This document shows, in pieces, positions 7,922 to 15,546 of a stretch of 28,553 nt of DNA (the first letter of the stretch is position 1; the number at the start of each line of letters is the position of its first letter). Source of the stretch: CAZBEL01 sp964628055. Its GTDB lineage: Bacteria > Fidelibacterota > Marinisomatia > Marinisomatales > TCS56. The translations under genes were made by a program, and so were the position numbers. The DNA is taken from positions 1 to 28,553 of the forward strand of contig CAZVNL010000031.1 of the NCBI GenBank assembly GCA_964628055.1, given 5' to 3'. The notes under the pieces are model-generated. The model searched no databases. It was not told the DNA's origin and saw only the letters and a program-made list of their open reading frames with translations.

Positions 7922-8887
7922 ATGTTGACTATAAAACACTACCAACCGAGCCAGGCCGTGGCCTGGGATGCCCGGGTGTGGCGATCCAACAACGGTACCC
8001 TTTTCCATACCCGGCGGTTTTTAGGCTACCATCCCCCAGGCCGTTTCCAGGATCACAGCCTCTTCATCGAAAAGAACGGCCGCCCTTTCGTCCTCTTTCC
8101 CGCGGCGGAGGTCCCTACACCTGAGGGGCGCCTCCTGGTCTCCCATCCCGGTGCTTCGATGGGTTCCTTCGTGGTGCCGGAAGACCTCTCCTTCGCCGAC
8201 GCCAATGGACTGGTGCAGCTCCTCCTCCATCACGCCCGGGACGCAGGGTTCCAGGGCATCCGGGTGACCCTGCCGCCCACCATTTACAACCGGCGTCTTT
8301 CCAATTACATCGACTTCGCCCTCCTGCGACACGGTTTCCTGTACCGGGTGCGGGAACTCTCCAGCATCCTCTTCTTAGAAGATTCCATTGAGCAGAACCT
8401 GGCCAAGTTCAAAGTCTCCCACCAGCGGGCGGTGCGCAAAGCTCGGAAATCGGGGGTGGTGGTAAAAGAGACGGAGGCTTTCGCCACCTTTTACGAAATT
8501 CTAAAACAAAACCTGAAAATCCGCCACAACGTCAAACCCACCCACACCCTAAAGGAATTGTTGCGCCTGAAAAGCCTGTTCCCCGAACGCATCAATCTCT
8601 TCGGGGCCTACCTCCAGGACAAGATGATTGCCGGGGTGGTGAATTTTGCAGCCACAGATGAGGTGGTCCTGGCGTTTTACATCAGCCATCGCGAGGCGTA
8701 CCAGGAATACCGCCCCATCAACCTGTTGTTCTACCGAATATTCCAATGGGCCATTGAACGGAGCTACCGGGTATTCGACTTTGGCATCTTCACCGTGAAG
8801 GAAGAGCCCAACTTCGGCCTGGCCCGCTTCAAGGAACGCTTCGGCGCCAGTGGCATGTTCCGGGACACCCTGGAAATCCGCTTCTAA
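7922..8887 (+). CDS. FemAB-like / GNAT-fold acyltransferase
   Basis: The 321-aa protein resembles the FemAB/Acetyltransf_6 group, which uses aminoacyl-tRNA or acyl-CoA to modify peptidoglycan precursors or exopolysaccharides. Visible features are an N-terminal half with YRVRELSSILFLE (141-153), then a basic stretch LAKFKVSHQRAVRKARKSG (160-178) typical of this family. A C-terminal GNAT-like half follows (INLFGAYLQDKMIAGVVNF, AFYISH, and FDFGIF near the end). It is the first gene of a surface-polysaccharide run, seven bases before the flippase start, so a role in decorating an exported glycan is likelier than making a peptide bridge. The substrate cannot be inferred. The ATG has no obvious ribosome site. 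Confidence 0.75.
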   Translation: MLTIKHYQPSQAVAWDARVWRSNNGTLFHTRRFLGYHPPGRFQDHSLFIEKNGRPFVLFPAAEVPTPEGRLLVSHPGASMGSFVVPEDLSFADANGLVQLLLHHARDAGFQGIRVTLPPTIYNRRLSNYIDFALLRHGFLYRVRELSSILFLEDSIEQNLAKFKVSHQRAVRKARKSGVVVKETEAFATFYEILKQNLKIRHNVKPTHTLKELLRLKSLFPERINLFGAYLQDKMIAGVVNFAATDEVVLAFYISHREAYQEYRPINLLFYRIFQWAIERSYRVFDFGIFTVKEEPNFGLARFKERFGASGMFRDTLEIRF

Positions 8888-8894
8888 GTCCCCG

Positions 8895-10337
8895 GTGCGG
8901 GATAAAATCAAAGCCCTCTCCTGGCAAACCGTCATTTATGGCACGGGGCACATTCTCTCCCGGCTGGTGACCTTTCTGCTCCTGCCGCTGTACACTAATA
9001 TCTTCGACGCAGCGGAATACGGAGTAATCTCCCTGGCGTACACCTTTATGGGGTTCATGGGCGTGATCCTGCACTACGGGCTGGACGCCGCCTTGCTGAA
9101 ACGCTACGTGCAGGCCGACCAAGCCGAACGTCCCCGGTATCTCACCACGGCCTACTGTTCCTTCCTCATCACCTCCCTCTTGAGTGCCCTGTCCATCACG
9201 GCCCTCTCCATCCCCCTGGCGCCGGTCCTTTTAGGGGGTCCCTACGCCCGCTTCCTGGTGCTCATCGCCGGGATTTTACTCTTCGACATTCTGTGGTCCA
9301 TCCCCCAACTTCTGCTCCGCGCCGAACAGAAACCGCTGGTGTTCATTACCTTCAACTTGGTGAACGTCCTCGGCACCCTGACCCTGAATATCCTTTTAGT
9401 GGTGTACCTGAAAATGGGCGTGGGAGGGGTTTTATGGAGCAACCTGATCATGTCCGGGTTGTTGTTCCTGGTGACGCTCCCCATCGTCCTCCGGCGGGCG
9501 CGCTGGAGCCGGGTTTCCCTCGCCGCCTGGAAACAGTTGATGCGTTTCGGCCTCCCTTTTCTGCCCTCAGGGATCTTCGCCATGCTCATGGAATTGGTAG
9601 ATCGGTACTTGCTGAAATCCATGACGGATATGGCCACGGTGGGACTGTACAGCGCCGGGTACAAGTTAGGGATGCTCATGCTGTTGGTAGTCATGGGGTT
9701 TAACATGGCCTGGCAGCCCTTTTTCCTGCGAGAAGGACCCACTACCGGGGCTACCTCTCTGTTCGCCCGGATCACCACCTATGTGCTGGCAGGTCTGGGA
9801 TTCCTGTGGATTCTACTCTTAGTGTGGGTGAATGACATCGTCCGCCTTCAGGTGGGACCGGTGACAGTGTACGGGTCTGAGTTCTGGACCTCCACCGCCG
9901 TGGTACCCTGGGTAGCCTTAGGGTATGTATTCCACGGGGCGTACCTGTTGCAGTTGCCAGGGGTGTTTCAGTTGGAGAAGTCTTCCTGGGTAGCTATCAC
10001 CCGGGGTGTGGGGGCGGGCGTCAATATTGTACTCAATCTGCTGCTCATTCCCCGTTACCAGGCCCTGGGTGCGGCCTACGCCACCTGCCTCTCCTTCCTG
10101 GTAATGGCGGTATTCCTGTTTATGGTGAACCGGAAATTGTACACCATCGGCTACGAATGGTGGCGCCTGCTCCGCATCGGCCTGTTCATGCTCCTGGCCT
10201 ACGTTTTACAGGATACCTCCGCCCCCACTATTACCAATAAAATACTGTTGTCTCTAATCCTTCCCGTGGGGTTGCTGGTCACAGGCTTTTTCAACCGCCA
10301 GGAACTGGCCTATTTAAGACTCCGGAAACCCCGTTAG
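8895..10337 (+). CDS. Wzx-type polysaccharide flippase (MOP superfamily)
   Basis: An integral membrane protein of about 480 aa with roughly 12-14 hydrophobic segments. The N-terminal phrase TVIYGTGHILSRLVTFLLLPLY followed by FDAAEYG is characteristic of O-antigen or capsule unit flippases (Polysacc_synt/MatE-like). These move lipid-linked sugar units across the inner membrane. The GTG at 8895 is chosen because it places the first helix at the usual distance. The ATG at 8850 lies inside the upstream gene and would add residues unlike the family. It lies seven bases after the FemAB-like gene. Its stop overlaps the stop of the minus-strand glycosyltransferase (TTAG). No Wzy polymerase is recognised nearby. 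Confidence 0.85.
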   Translation: MRDKIKALSWQTVIYGTGHILSRLVTFLLLPLYTNIFDAAEYGVISLAYTFMGFMGVILHYGLDAALLKRYVQADQAERPRYLTTAYCSFLITSLLSALSITALSIPLAPVLLGGPYARFLVLIAGILLFDILWSIPQLLLRAEQKPLVFITFNLVNVLGTLTLNILLVVYLKMGVGGVLWSNLIMSGLLFLVTLPIVLRRARWSRVSLAAWKQLMRFGLPFLPSGIFAMLMELVDRYLLKSMTDMATVGLYSAGYKLGMLMLLVVMGFNMAWQPFFLREGPTTGATSLFARITTYVLAGLGFLWILLLVWVNDIVRLQVGPVTVYGSEFWTSTAVVPWVALGYVFHGAYLLQLPGVFQLEKSSWVAITRGVGAGVNIVLNLLLIPRYQALGAAYATCLSFLVMAVFLFMVNRKLYTIGYEWWRLLRIGLFMLLAYVLQDTSAPTITNKILLSLILPVGLLVTGFFNRQELAYLRLRKPR

Positions 10338-11500
10338 TCCGCTACGATAGACTGGAATAGATTCTCGATGGATTGAGCATAGGCCCGGCCGCTGAAACGT
10401 GCTTCCACGTACTCCCGAATGGCCTGGGGTTGAAACCGGTGGTAACTACTGAGCATGGTCTCCATGGCCGTGGCAAGAGCTTCGTGATCATTCACCGGCA
10501 CCGGGAGACCGGTTTTCGGGGTAACGATAGACTCTGGTCCGCCACAGCGGGTGGCAATGACGGGCTTTCCGCAAGCCATAGCCTCCACCAAGACCATCCC
10601 GAAGGTTTCCATCTCGCTGGACAGGACCAGAGCGTGACTGGCCTGAAGCAGCTTTACTACTTCCCTCTGAGTTTGGTAACCAACGAATTTCGTATGGGGA
10701 GCCATCTTCAATTCCTGGGCCAATTTGCGCAGGTGCGGTTCCTCGGGCCCCTTGCCCACCACAATTAACCGAATTGAATGTCCTTTCCCAAGAACCTGGG
10801 CGCAGGCTCGCAGGAGAACATCCAGGCGCTTCTCCGGGCGTAAGAGGGCAACCGTAATAAAGGTAAATGGTGAACGGGAGGGCTCATTCCCCGGTTGAAA
10901 TATCTCTGTATCTACAGGATTGGGTACCACGTGCAGGCGCGAGGGTGGAACCGGAAATTGAGCCATAATGCCTTCGGCCAGAGCGGCACTGGTGGCCAGG
11001 ATTCCCACCGTCGAACGGTAAGCCTCCTGGATGCATTCCCTCTGGAAGGGGGTAAACCCGCCGGGAGGCAGGAATTCTTTCAGGTGTTCGGTGATGAAAA
11101 AGGGAAGGGACTCCTCTCCTATGTAGCAGGCCAGCGCCGCCCCGGCCCAGAGGGAAGAATGGACCAACACCAGGTCTGGTCTTCCCTCCTGCGCCAGGGC
11201 CCGTTCCACGAGGCGGATCACCCGGGGTTGGTACCAGGCGTAGGCTCGTTTCTGGAACTTGGGAAAACGGTTCACCGCTTCCTCCCGGTATACGCGCAAG
11301 GCCCCCTCCTGTTGTGGTTGAGAACGTTCTTTCGGCAGGGCCCGGAACTGGAAGGCCTCCCGCGTGGAATGGATGAGATAGGTGATGACGGTGACTTCGT
11401 GTCCGGCTTTTTGCAGCAGGAGTGCCATATCGCGGAAAAAAGAACCGCTTTCCGGGTGGAGGCGGGAGGGGTACCAGGAGGGAATAATAAACAGCTTCAT
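10334..11500 (-). CDS. Glycosyltransferase family 4 (GT-B fold)
   Basis: The 388-aa protein is a retaining GT-B transferase that would add a sugar from a nucleotide-sugar donor to a surface glycan. N-terminal acceptor domain: FIIPSWYPSRLHPESGSFF (4-22) with a glycine/serine loop. C-terminal donor domain: VVPNPVD (191-197), RPEKR (221-225), and the E-x7-E motif from E298 to E306 in METFGMVLVEAMACGKPV. The start is ATG at 11500; the ribosome site is weak. It is the only gene of the cluster on the minus strand, and it is tail-to-tail with the flippase with overlapping stop codons. The sugar and linkage cannot be told. Confidence 0.87.
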   Translation of the reverse strand: MKLFIIPSWYPSRLHPESGSFFRDMALLLQKAGHEVTVITYLIHSTREAFQFRALPKERSQPQQEGALRVYREEAVNRFPKFQKRAYAWYQPRVIRLVERALAQEGRPDLVLVHSSLWAGAALACYIGEESLPFFITEHLKEFLPPGGFTPFQRECIQEAYRSTVGILATSAALAEGIMAQFPVPPSRLHVVPNPVDTEIFQPGNEPSRSPFTFITVALLRPEKRLDVLLRACAQVLGKGHSIRLIVVGKGPEEPHLRKLAQELKMAPHTKFVGYQTQREVVKLLQASHALVLSSEMETFGMVLVEAMACGKPVIATRCGGPESIVTPKTGLPVPVNDHEALATAMETMLSSYHRFQPQAIREYVEARFSGRAYAQSIENLFQSIVAD

Positions 11501-11651
11501 TGATGCCGGGGTATCCTTAAATTAACTCCTGCATGGCTGAGGGGTTAGCACGACCGGAAATGTACACCCACGAGTTTAAGACACCCGCCTCGTTCCAGAA
11601 AAACGATTTGGGAGCCTTTTTTCTTTCCTTGCGCTTCACAAAACACATTCT

Positions 11652-12722
11652 ATGAAAATCCTGTACATCGCACCGGAAAATACGGTAGGGACCCTCAGCT
11701 TATGGAAACGGGGGCATGAGAGCCGGGGACACACCTGCCGCACCATTACCATGTACCACAGCTCCGGCGGCTACCCGGAAGACATCTGCTTGGACCTCCC
11801 CTTCATCAACTCGTCCCCCCGGTACATTCGCATCCGGGACAAATTTGTGGGCGCCATCAAGAAAGATCATTTACAACATCGTCCCCCCCGTTGGAGTCCC
11901 ACGGTCTGGGAACGGGTTTACTTCCGGGCCCGGGATTGGATCTGGTCCTTCAAAATTGAACCGGCGCTCCGGGAACTGGAGGTATTCAACTTTGACGTAG
12001 TGCACTTCGAATGGGGGTTGGATTTGTACCGCTCCGGGTCCCTGGCCCGGCGCTTGAAGGAAGCGGGCGTAAAAATTATCTGCCACTACCATGGCCAGGA
12101 CTTGCGAAATCGCGGCGTGATCCCCACCTTGGACTCCCTAGCCGATTTGAATCTCACCAACGAACTCGATCTCCTCGACCTGCATCCCCAGCTCAACTAC
12201 CTGTTCCTTCCTTTCGAAGTGAAGAAATACCAGCCCAAAAAAACATTGAACGACCCCCTGGTCATTTCCCACGCCACCACCAACTGGTTTTACAAGGGCA
12301 CCGACAAAATCGTAGAAGTGGGCCGGGATCTGGAAAAAAGCCATGGGATCACCTTCCGCTTAATGGAACAGATTCCCAACGAAGAGGTGTTGCGCATCAA
12401 GGCAGCGAGTGATATTTACATCGATCAAATCACCGACCGGGGTGGGTGGGGCTACGGTATGAACTCCCTGGAATCATTATCCCTCGGCGTGGCCACCTGC
12501 ACCCGCATGAATGCGCGTTACCAGGCTTTTTTACCAGACCATCCTTTCGTCAACTGTGACGAAACCACCCTGCACCAGGAACTGGTGAAGTTAATCGAGA
12601 ACCCGGACCAAATTCTGAAAAAGGGACAGGAAGGTCGCTGCTGGGTAGAGCGCACCCACGACCTGGAGCGGGTCTTGGACCGGTTATACGAATATTACCA
12701 ACAATTAGGATTGCCCATTTGA
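11652..12722 (+). CDS. Glycosyltransferase-like protein (GT-B, GT4 related)
   Basis: The 356-aa protein looks like a divergent GT4-type enzyme. It has an N-terminal Rossmann start (KILYIAPENTVGTLSLW, 2-18), a conserved-looking acceptor-side HYHGQDLR (145-152), then the donor domain with SHATTNWFYKGTD (206-218). This reads like the H..TNR..KGT pattern of GT4 enzymes lacking a long linker. GYGMNSLESLSLG (267-279) replaces the more usual E-x7-E motif. The gene starts at ATG 11652 and ends in a 4-nt TTGA overlap with the next glycosyltransferase. It is probably part of the same surface-glycan pathway; donor and acceptor are unknown. Confidence 0.72.
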   Translation: MKILYIAPENTVGTLSLWKRGHESRGHTCRTITMYHSSGGYPEDICLDLPFINSSPRYIRIRDKFVGAIKKDHLQHRPPRWSPTVWERVYFRARDWIWSFKIEPALRELEVFNFDVVHFEWGLDLYRSGSLARRLKEAGVKIICHYHGQDLRNRGVIPTLDSLADLNLTNELDLLDLHPQLNYLFLPFEVKKYQPKKTLNDPLVISHATTNWFYKGTDKIVEVGRDLEKSHGITFRLMEQIPNEEVLRIKAASDIYIDQITDRGGWGYGMNSLESLSLGVATCTRMNARYQAFLPDHPFVNCDETTLHQELVKLIENPDQILKKGQEGRCWVERTHDLERVLDRLYEYYQQLGLPI

Positions 12723-13768
12723 GAATTACTTTTATCCTCCCCGGTGTCATTCCCGTCCCCATGGGAGGGGTTAAAGTAGTGTGGCAACACGCCCGTCAGT
12801 TAACCCGAGAAGGACACGCGGTTACGCTGGTTTATCCCCAGGAGATCAACGGGGGTTGGCGGCAGGTGGCTAAGGGACTCTACGATTGGCTGGGCGGGGT
12901 TCCCGATCGTCCCTACTACCCCGCTGTGGAGGGTGTCCAACAAATGGTGCTCCCGCGCATTGCAGCTTCGTTGTTACCGGAGGCTGATGCCATTCTCGCT
13001 GTGGGGTGGCAGACCATCCACCAAGTAGCCAATCTTCCCCTTAAAGCCGGGGTACCCTTCTACTTCATCCAGGCCCTGGAAACCTATGACGAGCACAAGA
13101 AGTCGGTCCTGGAGGGTTATCGTCTGCCCGTCGTGAAGATCGTCATCGCCCGGTGGATTAAAGCCGCGCTGGAACAATTGGGGGTCGCCGCCGAGGGGCC
13201 GATCTACAACGCCGTGGAGTTGACGGAATTCTTTCCACCGGATAAACGCTCCCCCCGGAAAATTGATGTGTTATTTTATTACCACCCCCACCCCATAAAG
13301 GGTAGTAAAGAGACTTTGGCCATTCTGCGGGGGTTAAAGGCCCGGCAACCATCGTTGCGGGTGGAATGTTTCACCGCCCGGCGCCCGGTGCGCTCCTGGT
13401 CCGAGGTGAACCAGTATCACGTCCGACCGGAGGTTGGAGAGTTACGCAATCTCTATCAGCGCTCAAAGATATTTTTACATACCAGTTTATCGGAGGGGTG
13501 GGCCTTACCGGTTATGGAGGCCATGGCCTGCGGGGCCGCCGTGGTGGCCTACGGAAACGAGGGGGTTCGGGAATATAGCCACCATCAACGGGACGCTTGG
13601 CTGGTGCCCGTAAGAGACCAGGAAGCGGCCACCGAAGGGGTACTCCAGGTACTCGCTTCTAACACTCTACGGCAAACGCTCACTACCAACGGGTATAAAA
13701 CCGTCCAACGCTATTCACTCCCGGAATGCACCCAGCGTCTTTTGCAAATCCTGGAGCGCCACCGATGA
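12719..13768 (+). CDS. Glycosyltransferase family 4 (GT-B fold)
   Basis: A 349-aa GT4 enzyme with a TTG start overlapping the previous stop by 4 nt (TTGA). The TTG places RITFILPGVIPVPMGGVKVV, the classic N-terminal glycine-rich loop, at the amino end. The donor half has HPHPIKGS (189-196) and the E-x7-E motif from E259 to E267 in SEGWALPVMEAMACG. It would transfer a sugar in the same lipid-linked or surface-glycan pathway as its neighbours. The next gene overlaps its stop by an ATGA. The substrate is not known. Confidence 0.87.
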   Translation: MRITFILPGVIPVPMGGVKVVWQHARQLTREGHAVTLVYPQEINGGWRQVAKGLYDWLGGVPDRPYYPAVEGVQQMVLPRIAASLLPEADAILAVGWQTIHQVANLPLKAGVPFYFIQALETYDEHKKSVLEGYRLPVVKIVIARWIKAALEQLGVAAEGPIYNAVELTEFFPPDKRSPRKIDVLFYYHPHPIKGSKETLAILRGLKARQPSLRVECFTARRPVRSWSEVNQYHVRPEVGELRNLYQRSKIFLHTSLSEGWALPVMEAMACGAAVVAYGNEGVREYSHHQRDAWLVPVRDQEAATEGVLQVLASNTLRQTLTTNGYKTVQRYSLPECTQRLLQILERHR

Positions 13769-14742
13769 AGTTCAGTCTCCTCGTTCCCTGTTACAATGTT
13801 GGTTCGGTTTTGCCTATTACCTTGCCTTCCTACCTGAAACAGATAATCCCCGGCAGCGAGTACGAGGTTATTTGTGTGAACGACGGCTCCCAGGACGACA
13901 CCCGGGCAATTTTAAAGCAACACGAAAACAATAAACGATTGCGGATCTACTACCACCGTCGTAATCGCGGGTTAGCGGCCGCTCGGAACACGGGTATAAA
14001 GGCAGCTCAGGGAGACCTTTTGGTCTTTGTAGATGGGGATGTCGAATTGGCCCCTGATTTCCTGGCTCAGGTCGAGCCGTGGTTTAACGATAACTCCTTC
14101 ACCGGTGTGATGATGATTACCCACCCGGCACCCGAAATTGCCCGGGACAAATTCCAACGGTTTCTCTATCAGCGCCTGGAGCAGTATCCGAAAAAGGGTT
14201 TGACCCCGGTGCCCTACCGCCGCTTCCTGTTTAACGCCACGGTGGTGCGAACCAGCGCCATCAAGAAGGCCGGGCTCTTCGATGAGCACTTCCGAACCTA
14301 CGGTGTGGAAGATACGGAATATGCCGATCGCCTCTACCGGCAGTCGCCGTGGGGATTCTTCACCTCCCAAACACCCCTTTCCTGGCACCACCACTACCAT
14401 ACTCTCAAAGAGTTTTGCGACAGTTTATACCGGTGTGGTTTTAAGAACATCCCTTACCTCAATTCCATCAAGCCTCAGGTTGCTGTCCATTTTGGAACCC
14501 GCTACGCCGCTTTCTCCAAAGAGACGGTTTGGCGGGGATTGGCGGGGCGTCTCTTATTGCGGTCCTGGCTGGTCAGGGTAGTTCAATGGCTATATGGATG
14601 GGTGCCTTTTCCTATCTCTAACGGTTTGGTGCGCTATTTGGGGCTGTATTATTTGGTGAAGGGCTACAGGGATTGGCTGTTGAATCACGGGTCAGTCAGG
14701 GAGACTGCTCCAAAAAATGCGCCCTTAAAACCAAACGAATAA
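13765..14742 (+). CDS. Glycosyltransferase family 2 (GT-A fold)
   Basis: The 325-aa inverting glycosyltransferase has a typical GT2 N-terminus: VPCYNVGSVL (7-16), VNDGSQDDT (38-46), NRGLAAARNTG (67-77) and the metal-binding DGD at 90-92 in VFVDGDVEL. Further on, AGLFDEHFRTYGVEDTEYADRL holds the ED motif of the catalytic base region. A hydrophobic, basic C-terminus (from about 255) may bind the membrane. The ATG at 13765 overlaps the upstream TGA (ATGA). The frame is open a little further upstream, inside the preceding gene, but it lacks GT2 features. It is the last gene of the polysaccharide run. Confidence 0.9.
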   Translation: MKFSLLVPCYNVGSVLPITLPSYLKQIIPGSEYEVICVNDGSQDDTRAILKQHENNKRLRIYYHRRNRGLAAARNTGIKAAQGDLLVFVDGDVELAPDFLAQVEPWFNDNSFTGVMMITHPAPEIARDKFQRFLYQRLEQYPKKGLTPVPYRRFLFNATVVRTSAIKKAGLFDEHFRTYGVEDTEYADRLYRQSPWGFFTSQTPLSWHHHYHTLKEFCDSLYRCGFKNIPYLNSIKPQVAVHFGTRYAAFSKETVWRGLAGRLLLRSWLVRVVQWLYGWVPFPISNGLVRYLGLYYLVKGYRDWLLNHGSVRETAPKNAPLKPNE

Positions 14743-14779
14743 CACCTGCTGAAGGCATTTTTCGAGGAAATTCACCTGG

Positions 14780-14847
14780 AATATTCTTTGTTGAATATTA
14801 TTGAAATGTGCTTAAATTCTACCGAAAAGATGTTCATATTCAACAAA
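14780..14847 (+). promoter_or_regulatory. Competing inverted repeats in a structured leader
   Basis: AATATTC (14780-14786) and GAATATT (14793-14799) form a perfect 7-bp stem with a 6-nt loop. The second arm, extended to TTTGTTGAATAT (14787-14798), is also the reverse complement of ATATTCAACAAA (14836-14847) over 12 bases. The two pairings are mutually exclusive. They lie upstream of a terminator-like hairpin and the small membrane-protein gene, which is the arrangement of an attenuator. If transcription starts inside this stretch, the second pairing would not form. Confidence 0.5.
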
Positions 14848-14880
14848 ACGAATACATCACAATTGACAAAACGGGGATAA
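14830..14880 (+). CDS. Possible 16-aa leader peptide ending in the terminator loop
   Basis: An ATG opens the frame MFIFNKTNTSQLTKRG and stops at TAA 14878-14880, exactly in the loop of the hairpin at 14868-14893. A ribosome finishing this peptide would cover the left arm of that hairpin. The upstream ribosome site is poor (gaaaag), and there is no run of one amino acid's codons. It is therefore recorded only as a candidate for translation-coupled attenuation. Confidence 0.2.
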   Translation: MFIFNKTNTSQLTKRG

Positions 14881-14894
14881 CTGTCCCCGTTTTT
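14868..14894 (+). terminator. Intrinsic terminator-like hairpin before the small membrane gene
   Basis: AAAACGGGGA (14868-14877) pairs perfectly with TCCCCGTTTT (14884-14893) around a TAACTG loop, ending in a run of five T. It lies 126 nt after the GT2 stop and could end the polysaccharide transcript. But the next gene begins only 28 nt after it, leaving no room for a promoter, so it may act as an attenuator instead. Confidence 0.75.
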
Positions 14895-14922
14895 ACATTG
14901 AACCAAACCAAGGAGGAACAAT

Positions 14923-15132
14923 ATGGCTGATGTAAGTTCAACCGTAAAAACCGTCGTTGATGGAATCGTGAGTTTAATCAAGGGTTTGATCGTGTTCTTT
15001 GTGTTTGCCAACATCCTGTACTCCACAGGCTTCGATCCCATCGGCGGGATCATTGATCTGGTGAATGCATTTCTGGACGGCGGTCTGGCAGGCCTGCTTG
15101 CATTGTTGTTTCTTGTTTCTTTCCTAGGGTAA
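14923..15132 (+). CDS. Small two-helix membrane protein, paralogue A
   Basis: A 69-aa protein of unrecognised family. It has an amphipathic N-terminus (2-15), a hydrophobic helix (about 16-34), a central DPIGGI turn (38-43) with an amphipathic segment, then a glycine-rich second helix GLAGLLALLFLVSF (54-67). It starts at an ATG with AAGGAGGA at 14910-14917 and ends in tandem stops TAATAA, both signs of strong expression. The 71-aa protein 67 nt downstream is a clear paralogue, with GLAGLLAL at residues 54-61 in both. There is no signal peptidase site or lipobox. Holin-like pore, membrane peptide, ring-forming subunit or pilin-like subunit are all possible; no function is assigned. The gene is preceded by the attenuator-like leader. 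Confidence 0.75.
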   Translation: MADVSSTVKTVVDGIVSLIKGLIVFFVFANILYSTGFDPIGGIIDLVNAFLDGGLAGLLALLFLVSFLG

Positions 15133-15144
15133 TAAACGGGATAT

Positions 15145-15172
15145 TAGGGGGTCCCATTATGCGGGACCCCTA
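15145..15172 (+). terminator. Hairpin between the two small membrane genes
   Basis: TAGGGG (15145-15150) and TCCC (15152-15155) pair with GGGACCCCTA (15163-15172), giving ten base pairs with one bulged G and a 7-nt loop. No U-run follows, so it may be a transcript-stabilising or processing hairpin, or a weak terminator, rather than a classical intrinsic terminator. The next Shine-Dalgarno begins 16 nt later. Confidence 0.6.
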
Positions 15173-15199
15173 TCCTGCGCAAATCATTAGGAGGCAAAC

Positions 15200-15415
15200 A
15201 TGAAAAATGCGTTAGAAGTGGTTACCGAATGGATTGCCAAACTCTCCGATCTACTCCTGTCTTTGGTCATCCTCGGTATTATCATCGGCATCCTGTTCGA
15301 TGATCCCTTCGGTGTCATAGCAGGAATTGGCAAACTCATGACCCAATTCGGAGAAAATGGGTTGGCCGGACTGCTGGCGTTGATTCTCATCGTAGTCCTA
15401 TACCAGAAAAAATAG
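15200..15415 (+). CDS. Small two-helix membrane protein, paralogue B
   Basis: A 71-aa protein related to the preceding 69-aa one. An amphipathic N-terminus (EVVTEWIAKL, 6-15) leads into a hydrophobic helix (about 18-33). A DDPFGVI turn (34-40), an amphipathic middle, and a second helix GLAGLLALILIVVLY (54-68) follow, with a QKK tail. The shared DPxG turn and the GLAGLLAL block at identical residue numbers show tandem duplication. The ATG follows TTAGGAGG (15188-15195) at ideal spacing. The C-terminal lysines suggest that the tail faces the cytoplasm, which with two helices would put the N-terminus inside too. No known family is recognised. A strong hairpin follows 20 nt downstream. Confidence 0.75.
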   Translation: MKNALEVVTEWIAKLSDLLLSLVILGIIIGILFDDPFGVIAGIGKLMTQFGENGLAGLLALILIVVLYQKK

Positions 15416-15435
15416 ATCACATGGATTAATACCTG

Positions 15436-15468
15436 GAATGGCGCCCCGTGTCCAACGAGGCGCCATTC
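15436..15468 (+). terminator. Strong hairpin after the small membrane genes
   Basis: GAATGGCGCC (15436-15445) pairs perfectly with GGCGCCATTC (15459-15468). Inside the loop, CGT/ACG can add three more pairs after one mismatch, leaving GTCCA as apical loop. GTTAATAACG follows instead of a U-tract. It may terminate or protect the 3' end of the small-gene transcript. Confidence 0.65.
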
Positions 15469-15546
15469 GTTAATAACGGGGCGAGAGCGGCTATAGTAGG
15501 ATTTAGTTGTTTATTTTCATATGTAGAGTTAGGATAATGATAAGAA

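Noticed and set aside
14863..14868. Exact TTGACA as a -35 box for the small membrane gene
   Set aside because: No -10-like hexamer lies 15-19 nt downstream; that stretch is the right arm of the terminator hairpin.
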